This document shows positions 22,401 through 34,400 of a stretch of 64,000 bases of DNA, piece by piece. The stretch's first letter is position 1. Each line of letters begins with the position of its first letter. The position numbers and the translations under genes are program-made. The DNA is from Plecoglossus altivelis (lineage: Eukaryota; Chordata; Actinopteri; Osmeriformes; Plecoglossidae), in the NCBI GenBank assembly GCA_036571765.1, contig BROE01000022.1:14000322-14064321 (forward strand), in the 5' to 3' direction. Under the pieces are notes generated by a model. That model saw only the letters and a list, made by a program, of their open reading frames with translations, was not told the origin of the DNA and made no database searches.

Positions 22401-25400
22401 AAGGTCTCTGGTGCCAGTCGCAGTTGCAATCCCAGAACCCGGTGGTGGGCACCGGAAGTAAGGGACGCTGTCAAACTGAAGGAGTCCTATTAAGCCTGGT
22501 TGGCTTGTGGGACTCAAGACAGTTGACGCATGTCGATAGGCCAAGCATGCCGCAGTTCGGGTGGCCGCATAGGCAAAAGCACGGGTCTGGGAGGAATTTG
22601 GGGAGGCCATGGCCTCAAGGACATTCTGGCAAATCGTTCGCCAACTCAGGAGGGAGAAGCAGTGCTTCACTATAGGGTTGGGCGACATATCGACATAAAA
22701 AATATATTGATATATTCTAGATGCGATATGGAATTAGACCATATCGCATATATCAATATAGTTCAAATTTGTGCTGCTCCCCGTGCCACCGCCCCTCCTC
22801 TTCGAGGGGGGGGGAGGGTAGGCACAGAGCCACTCTTCAACACACATGGAGGAAGCAACTACGTCTGCAGAGCGTGCGGAGGAATTGGTTAGTAAAAGAA
22901 AAAGCAGTTGCTTAGTAATTTGGAGATGGTTTGGATTCAAAGAATCAGACGGGCAACAACATCACATTATTTGTAGGGAGTGCAATAAACAAGTTACAGC
23001 CAGGGGTGGAAGCACTACTAATCTTTTTCACCACTTAAAACAGTGGCACAAACTGCAGTACGAAGAGTCTTTGAAACTACGCGCTGCAGAAGCCACAGCC
23101 GCAAGCCATCGATAACCCGAAAAAGCTCCAGCCCCGAAACAAAGCTCACTGCAAACTTCATTTTCCCGCAATGTGCCTTATGAAAAGAAAAGTCTCAAGG
23201 GGTTCACTATAACTAAAGCGGTGTCCTATCACATTGCTAAAGATATGGTCCCCGTTGCAACTGTGGAACAAGTCAGATTCCAAAAGCTACTGAAAACTAT
23301 TGACCAGAGATATGAGCTTCCCAGTCGCAACTATTTGCACGAGAAGCACTGCCACAAATGTACACTGAAATCAGACAGAGCCTTGCTGACCAGCTCGCTA
23401 ACGTGACTTATTTTGTGTTGACCAGCGATATGTGGTCAGGCAGGACGTGTGAGCCTTACATGAGCGTGACAGTTCACTTCATTCAAGACTAGGAAATGAA
23501 CACAGCGTGTCTGCAAACAAGTTATTTTCCCCAGGATCACACCGGTGAGCACATAGCTGAGGGCAGCAGGACGCAATTGCAAGCTGGAAACTCCAAGAAA
23601 AGTATCTGGTTGCTATAACAACCAACAAGGGGAGCAACAAGCTCATATAAATATATTTATTTTAGAAAAAGATTGGCCTATTTTATTTTATAGGCTATTT
23701 TTAACATATTTTTATTCATTTAAATGTGCACCTTATTGACCTTTGATTTTAAAAAAGGTACTCCTGTCCTATTGTTATACAGTATTTTTTTTAAACATTT
23801 TATTATTATTTGAACAGCTGAGCATTAATTATGAACTAGTGGCCCGTTCTTTGTACGTCGCTCATTACATCCAATATCAAATGACACATCCAAGATTATT
23901 TCATCGCGCTAATCATGATCCGGCTTATTGGGTTCTTCGAACATACCTGTTGTGTATGATTAGTATCGCTGGATTGAGTTATCTGAGATAATTGTGCGTT
24001 CATGTGTTGGTTTAAAAGGGGCGATGTATCAATAGTAGAAACATTGATCAGCAACGCTGCTATTGGCTGTTCAGCATGGCCAAAGAACTTGCCCAATTTT
24101 TCTCCCAAGCAGAACAAGAGCTTTTATTGGAAGGTTACGCTGAATTTGACTCGACAGGGAACACCTCACTGTCTGCAAAAGCCAGGAGAGTGGGCTGGCA
24201 AAAAGTAGCAGACAAATTAAATGTGTAAGTGCTGTCCATAGTAGATGTTTCTATCATTTTCTACAGTATGTGTTTTTGCATTTTTATAATTTAATATTTA
24301 CTTTTTTTAATGTCAGAGCCACCACTAGACCCACAAGAACATGGGAACAAGTAAAAGTGAAATACAAGAATATTCTACAATGGTATCTCTCAACAATTAC
24401 ACTTTCACGCTGGGCTAAAGGATCCTGTCTATCCCGCAATACCCGATTAATTTGAAAAGCTCAGCGAATTATTCTCGCACCTTCCACAACAGGTTGCTCG
24501 CGTAAAAACGGACAAGACATGGCTGTGACAGACCCTATCTCCTCCGTTTATAAAGCCTCAATCTAATCCTGTTTACATGAAATAAGCCTGCTCCCAAGCA
24601 GGTTTGAGCTTACGGACCTGTTGCTATGACAAAAAGTCTAGGATGAGCTTCGAAGAACCAAACGATCCAAGATCATGCCAAATCGTCAACAATCAATTCC
24701 AGCTAACTGAGTTAGCGACGTACGAAGAACGGGCCCCTGGTGAAGAAACCTGTTTACTATTTATACATTTGATTTTGCAACCGTTCACTGAAATGGCCGG
24801 TTTCAATAAAACTACTTGTGACGTCATATTTGGCTTTGACTTTGACTGATCATTTGCTCTCACTTTGCGGAAACCATATCGGGATATATCGTATATCAGT
24901 ATTCAGCATAAATATATGGGGATATGACTTTGTCCATATCGCCCAGCCCTACTTCACCAAAACCATTTACGGTGTGGGAGGGGAGCTGCTGACCTCAACT
25001 GGGGACGTTGTTGCACGGTGGAAGGAATACTTTGAGGATCTCCTCAACCCTGCCGTCATGTCTTCCGAGGAGGAAGCAGAGGCTGGGGACCCGGAGGCGG
25101 ACTCATTGATCACCCAGGCGGAAGTCATTAAGGTGGTCGGCAGGCTCCACGGTAGCAAAGCTCCGGAGGTACATGAGATCCGTCCTTAGTATCTTAAGTG
25201 TCTGGACGTTGTGGGGCTGTCATGGCTGACATGTCTCTGCAACATTGCGTGGTGGCTTGGGACTGTAACTCTGGACTTGCAGACCGGGGTGGGGTGGTAG
25301 TATCCTTTCATAAGAAGGGGGATCGGAGGGTCTGTCTGGACCAGCTCTAAACTCTTCACTGGGTGCTTGAGGGTTCATGGGACACTGGGAGTTTGCCCGA

Positions 25401-28400
25401 CCAGTTCATATGTGCTTTGTGGGTCTAGAGAAGGCATTCAACCATGTCCCTTTAGTGTCCTGTGGGGGGTTTGCCGGGAGTACGGGGTCCAGGGCCCTTT
25501 GCTCAGGGCTGTCTGGTCCCTGTATGACTGGAGCAGGAGCTGTGTTCGCATTGCCGGTAATAAGTCAGACTTGTTCCCGGTGCATGTTGGACTCCGCCAG
25601 GGTTGCCCTTTGTCACCGGTTCTGTTCAGTGTTTTTATGGACAGAATTTCTAGGCACAGCCAGGGGCCGGAGGGTGTCTGGTTTGGGGAGCACAGCATCT
25701 CATCTCTGATATTCGCAGATGATGTTGTCTTGACGGCTTCATCGGATCGGGACCTGCAGCGTGCACTGGAGCGTTTTGCAGCCAAGTGTGAAGCGGCCGG
25801 GATGAGAATCAGCACCTCCAAATCCGAGGCCATGATTCTCGACCGAAAAGGGTAGCTTGCTCCCTTTGGATGGGTGGGGAGTCCTTGCTTCAAGTGGAGG
25901 AGTTCAAGTATCTCGGGGTCTTGTTCACGAGTGAGGGAAGGACCAAATGTAAGATTGACAGGCGGATCGGTGCACCGGCTGCGACCGGGCGTTCTAGCTT
26001 CTATACCTGAACGCCAGAGAGCTAAGAACATGAAAAGGTTGGACATGGACCAGGAAGTGCTAGCGGTTTAGTGCTTGGCGTGCAGTGTTGTTTTGTCAGC
26101 TAAAAGAATCTCAAGGGATGGGTGAGCAATCCTGGTCCATGGGAGCCACCTTCCTGAAGGTTTTAGATGCTTTTCTGCTCCAGGATTGCACACCTCTGTT
26201 AAAGGGATCTGTGCAGGAGAGCACTCAGCTAGGGTGAACTCTGAGTCAGCTGCAAAGAAGTGAATGAGTTGGCTGCAGGAACTCCGCCTTATGTGTGAAA
26301 CCACTGAACTTCGGTGAACCAACCATGGCACGGTTGGATCATTTCTTTAATGCAAGTGAAGACGGCTACGGAGTAGTGACTTACCTTCTGTCACAAAAAT
26401 GCAACCCCACAATTACACAGTGCTTTTGTCACCGGACAAGCTAGAGCAGCTCCATTGAAGTACGTTACCATTCCCTGAATGGAGCTCATCGCTGCCACCA
26501 TGGCAAGTTCCAGGCTTTTTGCCTGTATGTGTGAAATTGTGTGAACAAAAAAGGCTGTCAAGGGTGACACCATGTAGCTAGCTATGTTTACAGGCTGTGA
26601 TATGATCATTTCCATTCAACTGGTTAGCTCCTGTGTTTCACACACAGTGCTTGTCTAGTAGGTAGCTCGAGTGTACAACTTTCTTACTGGTCCAGAGGTC
26701 AGGTCTAGGAGCATCCAGGAATAAAATGGAGCACAGCCCATCTTGTCCAGGTGAGGCAAATTGTATATTATTTCTGCAATGCTCTTCTTTAGCAGAAAAT
26801 CCAGTTCTCCAATGCATAAAATGTGTATGTGTCAGCTGGATAAGGTACTAGCTACCAACCAGTTTGCTAATACAGTAGTATTGTGCTGTTGAGCTAGGAT
26901 TGTGGTGGAACTGATTGAAATATAATTTGACTTCTTTTATTGGAATAATATTATTGAAATATATTGATTTACATTCTACATAGACAATGTCAAAAAGTTA
27001 ACTTAGATGTTTTTATTGGTTTATGGTTCATTTATTCAATGAAGTAAAGTTTTATAATAAAGGACCTGTACCTATGTATTGTTCATGTTAATCATGCAAT
27101 GTTATTTGATTTTGATGAGGTTGTGGATGAGGAAGCTGTCAGTACATGCTTAAGGAGAACGTGATTTCAGAGAGAGGTCACGTGGCCTTGGACTTGGCCT
27201 TTCCGCATTGATGGATTGATTCAACCCACGGTCTACCTCTCAGGTTGCAAGTAGTGTGCACCTGCTATAACCCCAACTGCTTGAACCTGCCTTAAATCAG
27301 TTGGATTGTGTGAAATAGAGGTGGCCTTTATGGAACTGCTTAGCCCCAACTGTTTTACTGGGTTAATTCAAATCAGGTTTGGTATTTTAATCCCCACCTT
27401 TATGAGGGGTTTATGGAACTGGGTACAGGACAGATTGACTGGTATCGTATTTACACAAGTACAAAACAGAACGTTTTCCGCACACAACAGTGTTGCATGA
27501 TACATTGTTTAATTTTCATCATTCATGAACTCCAAGATAAACATTCCATTAAATTGCCAATGTTGATTGTCTTAACAGTATTATTAAAATAGTCTGGTGC
27601 GATTTAGAGATTTGTCCGTCTATTTCTGAAAAGGTTAATGAGATTTCGGAGTATTTTATGCTATTTTCAGAGATAAGAGATTTTGTATTTTTCAAAAAAC
27701 CTACCTAAAAGAGTAAAGGATGTGTAAGTAGGACAGACATTATTAAAATAATCTGGTCTGATTGAGATTGTTCAGTTTTTTTTAAAGTAATTTAGATTTG
27801 TGAGTATTTGATACTGTTCTCTGAAATGAGCAATTTTCTATCTCTTTAATTTAATTGAAAAAGTAAAGGTTGTGGAGGTGGACCAGACATTAAAATGATC
27901 TGATGTGATTGAGATGTTTCTGTCTTTTTTTTAAAACATTATCGATATTAGTATTTGATCCTATTTTCTAAGATGAGCTAGTGTTTATAATTTTTCATAA
28001 AACACAATTGAAAAAGTAAAGGGTGTGGAAGTACGACACATATTATTAGAATAATGAGAGTTGAGAGTTTTACAAAATTATTGAGATTAGCCAGTATTTT
28101 ATACTATGTCCAGGGATCAGCAATTTTCTATCATTTGTTTTTAAACTTAATTGAGAGAGTAAAGGGTGTGGAAGTAGGCTATACAGTATTAGAATAATCT
28201 GGTGTCTGTTTGAGTTTTTATCATCATAGAAGAGTCATAATTTAAAGAAATGGTATGGGTAGTTTTCACCCGTTCTCTACCGCAATGCTTCAAAATTTGC
28301 GTTTTTTCCGAATGTGGAATGAATGTCAAATATGAAACTAGCTTCACCTCGGTAAATTAGCAATGAACTTTGTAACAAAACATGGCTACCACTTAAGACT

Positions 28401-31400
28401 ACACGGTCTACCAGGCGATTTTCGGGACCCCTCAACCTTTTTTATGCAGAATTGACCAAAATAAAAAATTATCAACATCACTGAAACGCATTGCTGATGA
28501 TTGTTAGAGAGAAAATCCTACTTACAGCTTGTGATTGAGATGAGTGCACGGTTGAACAGCAACGCTTTTTCTTTAACAGCTTCATAACAAATTCTGGTTT
28601 AAAATGTTCCCAAGTTTTCAAAACTGTCCTTGATTAAACGCTTCAAGCACATTCATAATTTAGTGTTGGATCTTCTCATAGACAGACATCAGCCATGCCT
28701 GTCGAGTGTTTAGTTCCGCAGAACAATTATGAAAGTGGCAGCATTCCCATTACAGCCTGCAACACTGCATTTACAACAGCGGTTCATTTTAAATATTTTT
28801 GAAACCATTAAAAACATTCTTGTGTGTCATCCCAGTGGAAGTAAATAGAGCTGCGTGCAGCTAAACTAGTGTCTGGGATTTACCGAAATTCCATTTACGT
28901 TCCTGGGCCAGAACATCGTGGGCTTGTTTGAATGTAAATTTTGGGTGTGTGACAAAGACTAGAACTACAGACAGGAACCTGACAAGGTGGGGCTTGTTTG
29001 TGAGGTCATAAACATAGCTTTTCTTCAACCGATTGTTTTACATCATACAGGGGTGTCAATGGGCTGTGAGATTCACTGTATGTCCCTTTTACTCTCTAAA
29101 CTCCCGTCATTCAAGTATGACAAGGTAAAATCTATTTTGCAATGAATAACCTATTTAAAAAACATTGTAGTGGATATGAACTGTAAGCCCTCACTGACTT
29201 AGCAAGAACATGCCTCAAAGTATGTGAGGGTGGACATTGTAATTGGGCCTAGTTCATAAACTCTGAATTGATTCTCCAGCCATCTTCTCAATTCTGAGGG
29301 AATAACGCATTTATTCAGCGGGTACACGGACAGAGAGGGCTATTCATAGACAGTTCTGTTGTTTTGAGAGAGAAGGGATGCAAGTGGGGAAAGAAGGGGG
29401 CAAGCAAATCAATTTGATGCGTGCAGCCCTATAGTGAAGTTTTTTTTTTGTTGTTGATTTTTTTATACATTTATAGTGGCCATTTTTCCATTGTGGGGGG
29501 CTGCCAGAAATAAATACATTTGTGAGAAACACTGGAGGAGCCGTCCCATGCCATCAAGTTTTAGACCTAGTGCAATGTCCGTGATGCATCCAGTAATGAA
29601 GATGTTGCTTAGCTGATTCATTGGCACACAGACCTGCAGAGAGAATCCTGGAATTATAGATGAAATCACCCTGCTCATGATGCAGTTGGTGATTATAATG
29701 TGGCTTGGTTAATTTGAAACTGTGCACATTTGCAATGTTTAGTCAGATTTTTTTTTTCAGTAAAGCCTGAACTTATACAAAATTAATTATATGTTATGTA
29801 TATGATCAGCACTGTATCCACGTCAAGTATCCAGTTTTATTGTCTTTCTGTTAGCTAGCCAGAATTTCATCCATGAAGAAAACCCTTTGAAAGCAGCTGG
29901 TTCAATGTTATGCCAGCAGTCAGCTTTGCTCTCCTGACGATATCAGCTCTATAAAAATGGCATGTTGACATTTTTACCAGCATGTGCCAAATGTTTTGCA
30001 TGTATATTTTACAAGCACTACCAACCACTGTGGTGGACAGCCACATTAAAAAGTATGTTTTTTTTAAACATACAAAGCAAAATTTTATAACTTTATACAT
30101 TAAATGCAAGTAATGTGGATTTTTCATTTTCGGCTAACCTTTAGTGTTCCGTTGCTAGTGAAAGATGGTAATTGCAATTAAAAACATTTTCAGCTTTTGT
30201 TCAATCTATTAAAATTATATACATTTCCAGCAGTCAGCAAACCAATATGTGAGGAAATCTACACTGGCACATAGATTATCCACAATGATTGTCTGGTAAT
30301 TGCTGTGTCTCCCAATGCCTGTATTGTGTGATGTATTGAAATTATTCATCAAAAAGGTATACATTTGACTGGCGAATTACAGGTTTACTTATTTAACACT
30401 CCTTTGTGTCATCGTGGATGTATGTTTTCAGGTGGAACAGTCAACCAGCCCGTCACAGTAGTCACTCCTCAGGCACAGGTGGTGACGCAGTCCCTCTCAC
30501 CTGGGACTATACGCATCCAGAACACACAAGTATGTTGTTAATGCTCATGTGCGCGCGTGTACACACTCTTTTTTTTTACCTCATGTATCTATATGTATAT
30601 CTGTATGCAATATTGACAGTGCATTCCCAATTTTGTCCTCAGCTACAGCTACAGCTCAGTCACAACCTCAGCTTTTTCAACCATGAGGACAGCTCATCTA
30701 AGAACAAGCGTGGTATCCTACCCAAACAGGCCACCAGTATCATGCGATCCTGGCTCTTCCAGCATATTGGTGTAAGAGGGTGTTGCGTGGTAGAGGGAAT
30801 ATTCAATAAGGATTGTGCCCCTTCAAATGCTGGCAAAATTGTTTGTACTTTTCAATTTTAGGGACCTTTAGTAAACAGGCTTTCAGTTTTCCTTGCTCAA
30901 AGATTCTTCACAATCATACTCTAAAAATCTCCACAGCACCCATATCCCACAGAGGATGAGAAGAAGCAGATTGCCAGTGAAACAAACCTGACCCTCCTCC
31001 AAGTCAACAACTGGTAAGCAATGTAGCACCTAACCTCAATTTGTAAAAACAAAAGTAAAAACTTTTTTTGGCACTTGATCAAAATAACGTAATTTTATTA
31101 ATGATTTAACCTGTTAACAATCCTGTAAAATTAGCCTATAACGCCTAATCAAACCATATCTTGATTACTTTGAAGTAAATGGAAAGTTGTTCTTAAACAA
31201 CGTGTTGTACATGCATGGTTGTGGTCTCTTTTCAAAAGTGACACTCCCCTGCTGTCAAAATCATTTCAAGTTAAGTTTAACTTGTTAAACTAATCAATCA
31301 GAGTTTATTTCTGGTAGTTAATATCCAGATTTCTAACTAATGTTTCTAACACTAGAAGCACAGAGCATTGAAAGCAAAACAATGTTTATCTCCGCATTAT

Positions 31401-34400
31401 TAAATTCCAGGACACTAATTTCTTGACTTTTCCTAGATGTGTTTTATAACCCCATATTTTAACTTTTTTTAAATCACACTGGGAAAAGCTAATTTAAGGC
31501 TGTTTAGCTCATGTTTTGGTTTAAATAGGCATGCGGCCATTATTTCCCCTGGCTTGCAAAGCTGTGATACGTTTTTATATCAGCCTATGTTACAAGGGCT
31601 CCCTTGCAGAAGTCTGTTAAACTGTCTGTTATTCAGACAAAGGCTATATAACTTGAATAGGATATGTCTAGCAACATGTGTATAGTTTATGTACAGTGTG
31701 AAATGATGACAAATGTAAAGGAATTCTACTAAGGGAATTAACGTCACATACATGGGTGCTTGTGTGTTGACTGGTAAGCACAATTCCTATGTCATGACAA
31801 AGTGGAAACAATAATTGAAGGCTTAATCATAAAATGCATTTTGAATGTTCACATGTGAGCGAAGCTAATCATATTATATGACTTTGTTTGCAAAAAACAG
31901 ATAGTTGTTCGGGGGCTGTTAATGATAATTGGATTCACAATAGTGCAACCAATTGTTCTTGATGTTTTATAATAACTAGAGACACGGACAGACTATGGTG
32001 CTCTGTGACTCCTTGATTCAGTCGGCCACACTTTGTCTTCCCTCTATTTTCACCCGAATTCCTCCTTAACAATTAAAGTAACCTTTTTCCAATTCCTGCC
32101 TAACAGGCCACTCAATATTGTGTTGGTTATAATAGCATTTTTGAAATATCAACAGGACACCCCTCCTTGAACCGCCGCCTTAACGTGGTGGAGGGGTTTG
32201 CTCGGATGATCCTAGGAGCTATGTTGTCAGGGGCAATAAGCCCCTTTTAGGGTCTCCGAAACTGGTCCTAGGTGACTAGCCAGACTAAGCGCGGTTCAAC
32301 CACCCCCTATGATGACAAGACCAACAAGATTCGGTTCGTCGCCCGGAGTGGCGTAACCGGGGCCCCACCCTGTAGTCAGGCCTGGAGTGGGTGCTCGCAG
32401 GCAAGTGCCTGGTGGCTAGGTCTTTGCACATGGGACCCGGCCGGGTATAGCTCAAAAAGGCAATGTGGGACCACCTTCCTGCAGGTCCACCACCCTTTGT
32501 AAGGACTATAGGGGGCCAGTGCAGTGTGCTTTAGGCGGTCGAGAGGGGCAGGTGCAAGGAAATTCTGGCAAACCGACTCAGGAGGGAGAAGCAGCTTCAC
32601 CAACATTGTTTTCGGTGTGGGCGGGGAGCTGCTAACCTGTGGACATTGTTGCACAGTGGAAGGAATACTTTGAGGATCTCCTCAATCACGTCTTCCGAGG
32701 AGGAAACAGAGGCTGGGGACCTGAAGGCGGACTCATCGATCACCCAGGCTGAAGTCACCAAGGTGGGTCGGTGGGCTTCTCGGTGGCAAAGCTCCGGGGG
32801 TAGATGAGTATCTTAAGTATCTTAAGGATGTTGTGGGGCTGTTGTGGCTGACATGTCTCTGCAACATTGCGTGGCGGCTTGGGACGGTACCTCTGGACTG
32901 GCAGTGTGGTGGTGGTACCCCTTTATAAGAAGGGAGACCGGAGGGTGTGTTCCAACTACAGGGGATCACACTCCTCAGCCTCCAGTTGAGGTCTACACCA
33001 GGGTACTAGAGAGGAGAATCCAACTGATAGTCAAACCTCGGATTCAGGAGTAGCAGTGTGGTTTTCATCCTGGTCGCGGAACCCTGGACCAGCTGTATAC
33101 TCTTCATTGGGTGTGTAGGTTTTTTTAATCAAAGTGATGGTCTTGAAGACACAGATGACACAACAACTAACTCAGAGATCCCTTTCCGAGTTTAATGAAT
33201 ACGACCGGTCGGGAAGAGGTACAGGGTACGGTCTTCAAAGTATACCAGCACAAACAATTAGCCTACCAATAGGACTTAATGCATTATAATCCGCCTATCA
33301 GTCTTTCTGCTAAAACAGTGCTCTTGGCCTGCCCTAGGTCTTCACGCATCTAGCCTGCCCAAGGTCTTACTACCGAAACATATCTCTATAATAACAACAC
33401 AGACAATTATTTCTAGTTGTGTATCTTATATCAACAAACCATCAATAAATGTAAATATGTCCGAAAAGGGTTATTGGGTCACTTCCATATTAACAACAGA
33501 ATAAGAATCTCCATAAACTACTGAGGGTGGTATTTTAAATTAAACTCACCTCTCTTTGGAGTTCTCAGGTTCTGTCGCCAAAATGAGAGATTGTTTCCAA
33601 TCCCACCGCTGCCACCAAAGTACTGTAGGTTTTTTTATCAAAGTGATGGTCTTGAAGACACAGATGACACAACAACTAACTCAGAGATCCCTTTCCGAGT
33701 TTAATAAATACGACCGGTCGGGAAGAGGTACAGGGTACAGTCTTCAAAGTATAAAGTCCACATACATGAGTTTATATAGTTTTCAGAGACAAAGAACAGT
33801 TATTCAGCCTATAGGATTTGTACACGCTTAGTTACACAAGTATTTGATGTAAACTTTTAGACAGTATAGAGTAATTGCCTTGTGGGATTAAGACTTATTG
33901 GACTTAATCAGAGACTTGACAGATAACTATAACTCCTTTTTAAGTGCTTGTTGTAAATTAAAGGCCCTAAGATAAGGTCCAAGCATAGTTCATTGATATC
34001 TTAACATGCAAACATATAAAAATTACTTGTGTCCTCTATAAACCATTCAATGTTTAATAAAACAAAAAAAAATAGAGTACATAGCTTAACTTTCAGCCAT
34101 TAACCATCATTCCCTCCTTTTAATCCAAAATTTGGAGATCTCAGACATTTTGCTTTACTTCAGGAAAACCACGATAGGGGAGGGGATGGTCCGTCTTCAC
34201 TGAGTACCTCACAAGTCAATAAGCATCTTTGTAAATGCAAACATTCCCGAGACTTATAGGCGAATGTCTCAAGAACGCTTTCATTCCCAAAGACACCCCC
34301 GTCAGTCCCTCAGCAGGTGAATAGTTTGTTTTCCTTCAGTAATCTTTCTATCTAGGAGGAGAACTGATGACTTCTAACTGAACAGTCAAACTCACAAAAC

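Larger units (their letters stand above)
22673..24951 (+). mobile_element. hAT transposon in LINE copy A, 8-bp target duplication
   Basis: The left end is tagggttgggcgacatatcg; the right end, as its complement, is tagggctgggcgatatgg. CTTCACTA (22665-22672) and CTTCACCA (24952-24959) flank it. LINE copy B shows the single CTTCACCA at 32595-32602. A BED-type zinc finger frame starts at 22846. Later frames hold a hAT-like segment with [20 protein letters not shown] (about 23410-23475). Frame shifts and stops separate them, and the C-terminal part was lost where a Harbinger element landed. Confidence 0.9.
21725..25985 (+). mobile_element. LINE copy A (interrupted by a hAT element)
   Basis: The left part (to 22664) reads the GC-rich 5' region and endonuclease-linker segment, including [18 protein letters not shown] near 22435-22490. 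The right part (from 24960) reads [21 protein letters not shown] and then reverse transcriptase: [20 protein letters not shown] and FADDV (25367-25855), the catalytic box. Several segments are deleted and frames break repeatedly. It has the same family and order as copy B at 32158-39128. The 3' end is missing. The exact 5' and 3' edges are approximate. Confidence 0.85.
19580..30431 (+). other. pknox1 intron of 10.9 kb
   Basis: Filled with repeats: a Tc1 fragment near 19690-20030, a solo LTR (20207-20772), LINE copy A with its nested hAT and Harbinger (21725-25985), a MITE piece near 26120, and a tandem repeat (27578-28210). From 28215 to 30431 I recognise nothing. No host exons for other genes were found. 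Confidence 0.6.

Noticed and set aside
22846..23115. A ZBED-type host gene
   Set aside because: The BED finger lies between hAT terminal repeats with a target duplication, and the frame is broken soon after. It is a transposase remnant.
24818..25189. 123-codon plus-strand frame as a gene
   Set aside because: It runs across the hAT right end into the LINE, so it is a chance fusion of two repeats.
25367..25855. A host gene coding a reverse transcriptase-like protein
   Set aside because: It is a LINE fragment, with the same family present at 32-39 kb and 55 kb and frames broken on both sides.
25438..26046. 202-codon minus-strand frame
   Set aside because: It lies exactly opposite the LINE reverse transcriptase and its translation has no motif. 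A shadow of the repeat.
33556..33831. Plus-strand frames repeated at 33.6 kb, 37.5 kb and 2.9 kb
   Set aside because: They are the complement of LTR and leader sequence and recur only because the LTR recurs.
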